Assembly (NCBI GenBank): GCA_910578185.1
Contig: CAJTPN010000010.1
Coordinates: forward strand, 1-64,000
Reading direction: 5' to 3'
Source of the DNA: an uncultured Acetatifactor sp.
GTDB taxonomy: Bacteria > Bacillota > Clostridia > Lachnospirales > Lachnospiraceae
DNA length: 64,000 bases
Below the pieces are notes generated by a model. The model was not told the origin of the DNA. It made no database searches and saw only the letters and a program-made list of their open reading frames with translations. Position 1 is the stretch's first letter; every line of letters starts with the position of its first letter. Of the stretch, positions 62,965-64,000 are shown one piece after another. The translations under genes and the position numbers were made by a program.

Positions 62965-63885
62965 ATGATTAGTGGAGCAGTAGTTGAGGCATTACAGAAG
63001 TATGTACCCAGAGAAAATATACTCTTGCAGGAGCCAATGGCAGGGCACACTACCTTTCGGATAGGAGGGCCTGCCGATTGCTTTGTGCAGCTTGAGAGTG
63101 AGGAGCAGCTAAAGAAGGTGCAGCGGTACCTGAATCTGGTGGGTGTACCGTTTTTTGTGCTGGGGAATGGCAGCAATCTGCTTGTACATGATCTTGGATA
63201 CCGTGGTGTGATTTTGCAGATCGGCCAGAAAATGAATGGTATCGTGGTGCAGGGAAGCCGTTTGATTGCAAAAGCGGGAGCCACCATGAGTCAGGCGGCC
63301 CATAAGGCGTTGGAACATGGCCTGACAGGATTGGAATTTGCATCTGGCATACCGGGAACCGTGGGTGGAGGTGTGGTGATGAACGCCGGAGCCTACGGAG
63401 GTGAGATGAGCCAGGTGGTGACGCTGGTGACTGTGGTGAACAGTGAGGGCGAAACCATGGAACTGGATAATGACACCATGGAATTCGGATATCGAAACAG
63501 TACCATCAAACATAGTTCTTTTACCGTGACGGAAGTTGCCTTTCAGTTGAAGTCGGCGGACAGAGAAGAGATTAAGAGTAAAATGGAAGATCTTGCAGCC
63601 AGGCGCAGAGAGAAACAGCCGTTGGAATATCCAAGCGCGGGCAGCACTTTTAAGCGTCCGGAAGGGTATTTTGCCGGACAGCTGATCATGGATGCCGGAT
63701 TCAGGGGATTTCAAATTGGGGGCGCCAGAGTCTCCGATAAGCATTGCGGATTTGTTATCAACGTTGGTGATGCAACAGCCAGAGATGTGCGGGAGATTAT
63801 CTCGGAGATTCGGAAGCGGGTAAAGGAAAGATTCCATGTAGATTTGGAACCTGAAGTGGTGTTTTTAGGCTGGGAGGATATATGA
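62965..63885 (+). CDS. murB: UDP-N-acetylenolpyruvoylglucosamine reductase
   Basis: A 306-residue FAD enzyme that completes UDP-MurNAc synthesis for peptidoglycan. The FAD-binding core shows TTFRIGGPADCFV, LGNGSNLLV and ASGIPGTVGGGVVMNAGAYGGE. The proton-donor region YPSAGSTFKRP carries the catalytic Ser, and the final Glu lies near LEPEVVFLG. This is the shorter type II form, without the extra loop of E. coli MurB. AAAGGGAAG precedes the ATG. Its stop overlaps the start of rapZ. Confidence 0.96.
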   Translation: MISGAVVEALQKYVPRENILLQEPMAGHTTFRIGGPADCFVQLESEEQLKKVQRYLNLVGVPFFVLGNGSNLLVHDLGYRGVILQIGQKMNGIVVQGSRLIAKAGATMSQAAHKALEHGLTGLEFASGIPGTVGGGVVMNAGAYGGEMSQVVTLVTVVNSEGETMELDNDTMEFGYRNSTIKHSSFTVTEVAFQLKSADREEIKSKMEDLAARRREKQPLEYPSAGSTFKRPEGYFAGQLIMDAGFRGFQIGGARVSDKHCGFVINVGDATARDVREIISEIRKRVKERFHVDLEPEVVFLGWEDI

Positions 63886-64000
63886 GATTTGTAGTAGTTA
63901 CGGGAATGAGCGGCGGTGGAAAGAGCACCGCCCTGAAAATGCTTGAGGATGCGGGATTTTACTGTGTGGACAACCTTCCCGTCTCCCTGATCGAAAAATT
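63882..64000 (+). CDS. rapZ: RapZ/YvcJ nucleotide-binding protein, partial
   Basis: The first 39 residues are in the window: MRFVVVTGMSGGGKSTALKM with an intact P-loop (GMSGGGKST), then LEDAGFYCVDNLPVSLIE, the standard opening of the RapZ family. The family binds GTP/ATP and, in enterobacteria, guides decay of an sRNA controlling glucosamine-6-phosphate synthase. Its start overlaps the murB stop (ATGA) and follows GGGAGG. The gene runs off the end of the window; whiA usually follows. Confidence 0.93.
   Translation, partial: MRFVVVTGMSGGGKSTALKMLEDAGFYCVDNLPVSLIEK

Overview
The window reads as a chromosomal segment of a Gram-positive Clostridia, most probably a Lachnospiraceae gut commensal. 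The grounds are gene content and order (uvrC, hprK, ROK glucokinase, murB, rapZ in a row; trmB; dacF; DUF1576, DUF1846, DUF2085 and DUF6020 proteins), AGGAGG-type ribosome binding sites, sigma-A promoters with TTGACA-N17-TATAAT architecture, roughly balanced GC, and many enzymes for plant pectin and alpha-glucans. No rRNA, tRNA, CRISPR array, insertion sequence or prophage gene was seen.

Layout. 1-7.5 kb: a frameshifted BspA-like surface protein, two large ABC-ATPase/FtsX-permease fusions and a PlsC-like acyltransferase with a zinc ribbon. 7.7-11.6 kb: a GH28 enzyme, a nucleotidyltransferase, two small membrane proteins and tadA. 11.8-13.6 kb: a DUF6020 membrane protein. 13.8-21.2 kb: an alpha-glucan locus (phosphorylase, binding lipoprotein, two permeases, MalQ), followed by L-rhamnose mutarotase. 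21.9-25.0 kb: a double-HTH PlcR-like regulator, a convergent 50-residue secreted peptide gene not previously delimited by long-ORF calling, a 24-bp perfect inverted repeat and a divergent gene of unknown function. 25.4-31.3 kb: rhamnogalacturonan degradation (CE12, GH28, GH105, secreted PL11). 31.5-37.6 kb: a polysaccharide-deacetylase-like membrane protein, a MATE exporter, DUF1576 and proS. 37.56-38.0 kb: a tandem array of a 106-bp structured repeat. 38-46 kb: esterase, exonuclease, HD protein, dacF, trmB, a 68-bp minisatellite, trxA, YitT and two adjacent tlyA genes. 46-48.5 kb: manA and manC. 48.5-51.5 kb: an AT-richer stretch with an ankyrin protein, a methyltransferase and a coiled-coil protein. 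51.7-64 kb: pyrG, DUF1846, ftsH, a lipoprotein amidase, uvrC, hprK, glcK, murB and the start of rapZ.

How the genes work together. The alpha-glucan genes import maltodextrins, disproportionate them (MalQ) and phosphorolyse them (GlgP); glucokinase and HPr kinase downstream link to carbon control. The pectin genes fit a division of labour: a surface PL11 lyase cuts rhamnogalacturonan, oligomers enter the cell, and the GH105, GH28, CE12 and RhaM proteins, which lack export signals, finish the work inside.

The two most promising novelties are (1) a PlcR/PapR-like peptide-signalling module at 21.9-25.0 kb, whose predicted peptide ends in LPFPY, close to the LPFEF/LPFEY ends of Bacillus PapR, and (2) the 106-bp array at 37.56-38.0 kb, in which the diverged first copy keeps two stems through compensating base changes, the mark of a conserved structured RNA or DNA element.
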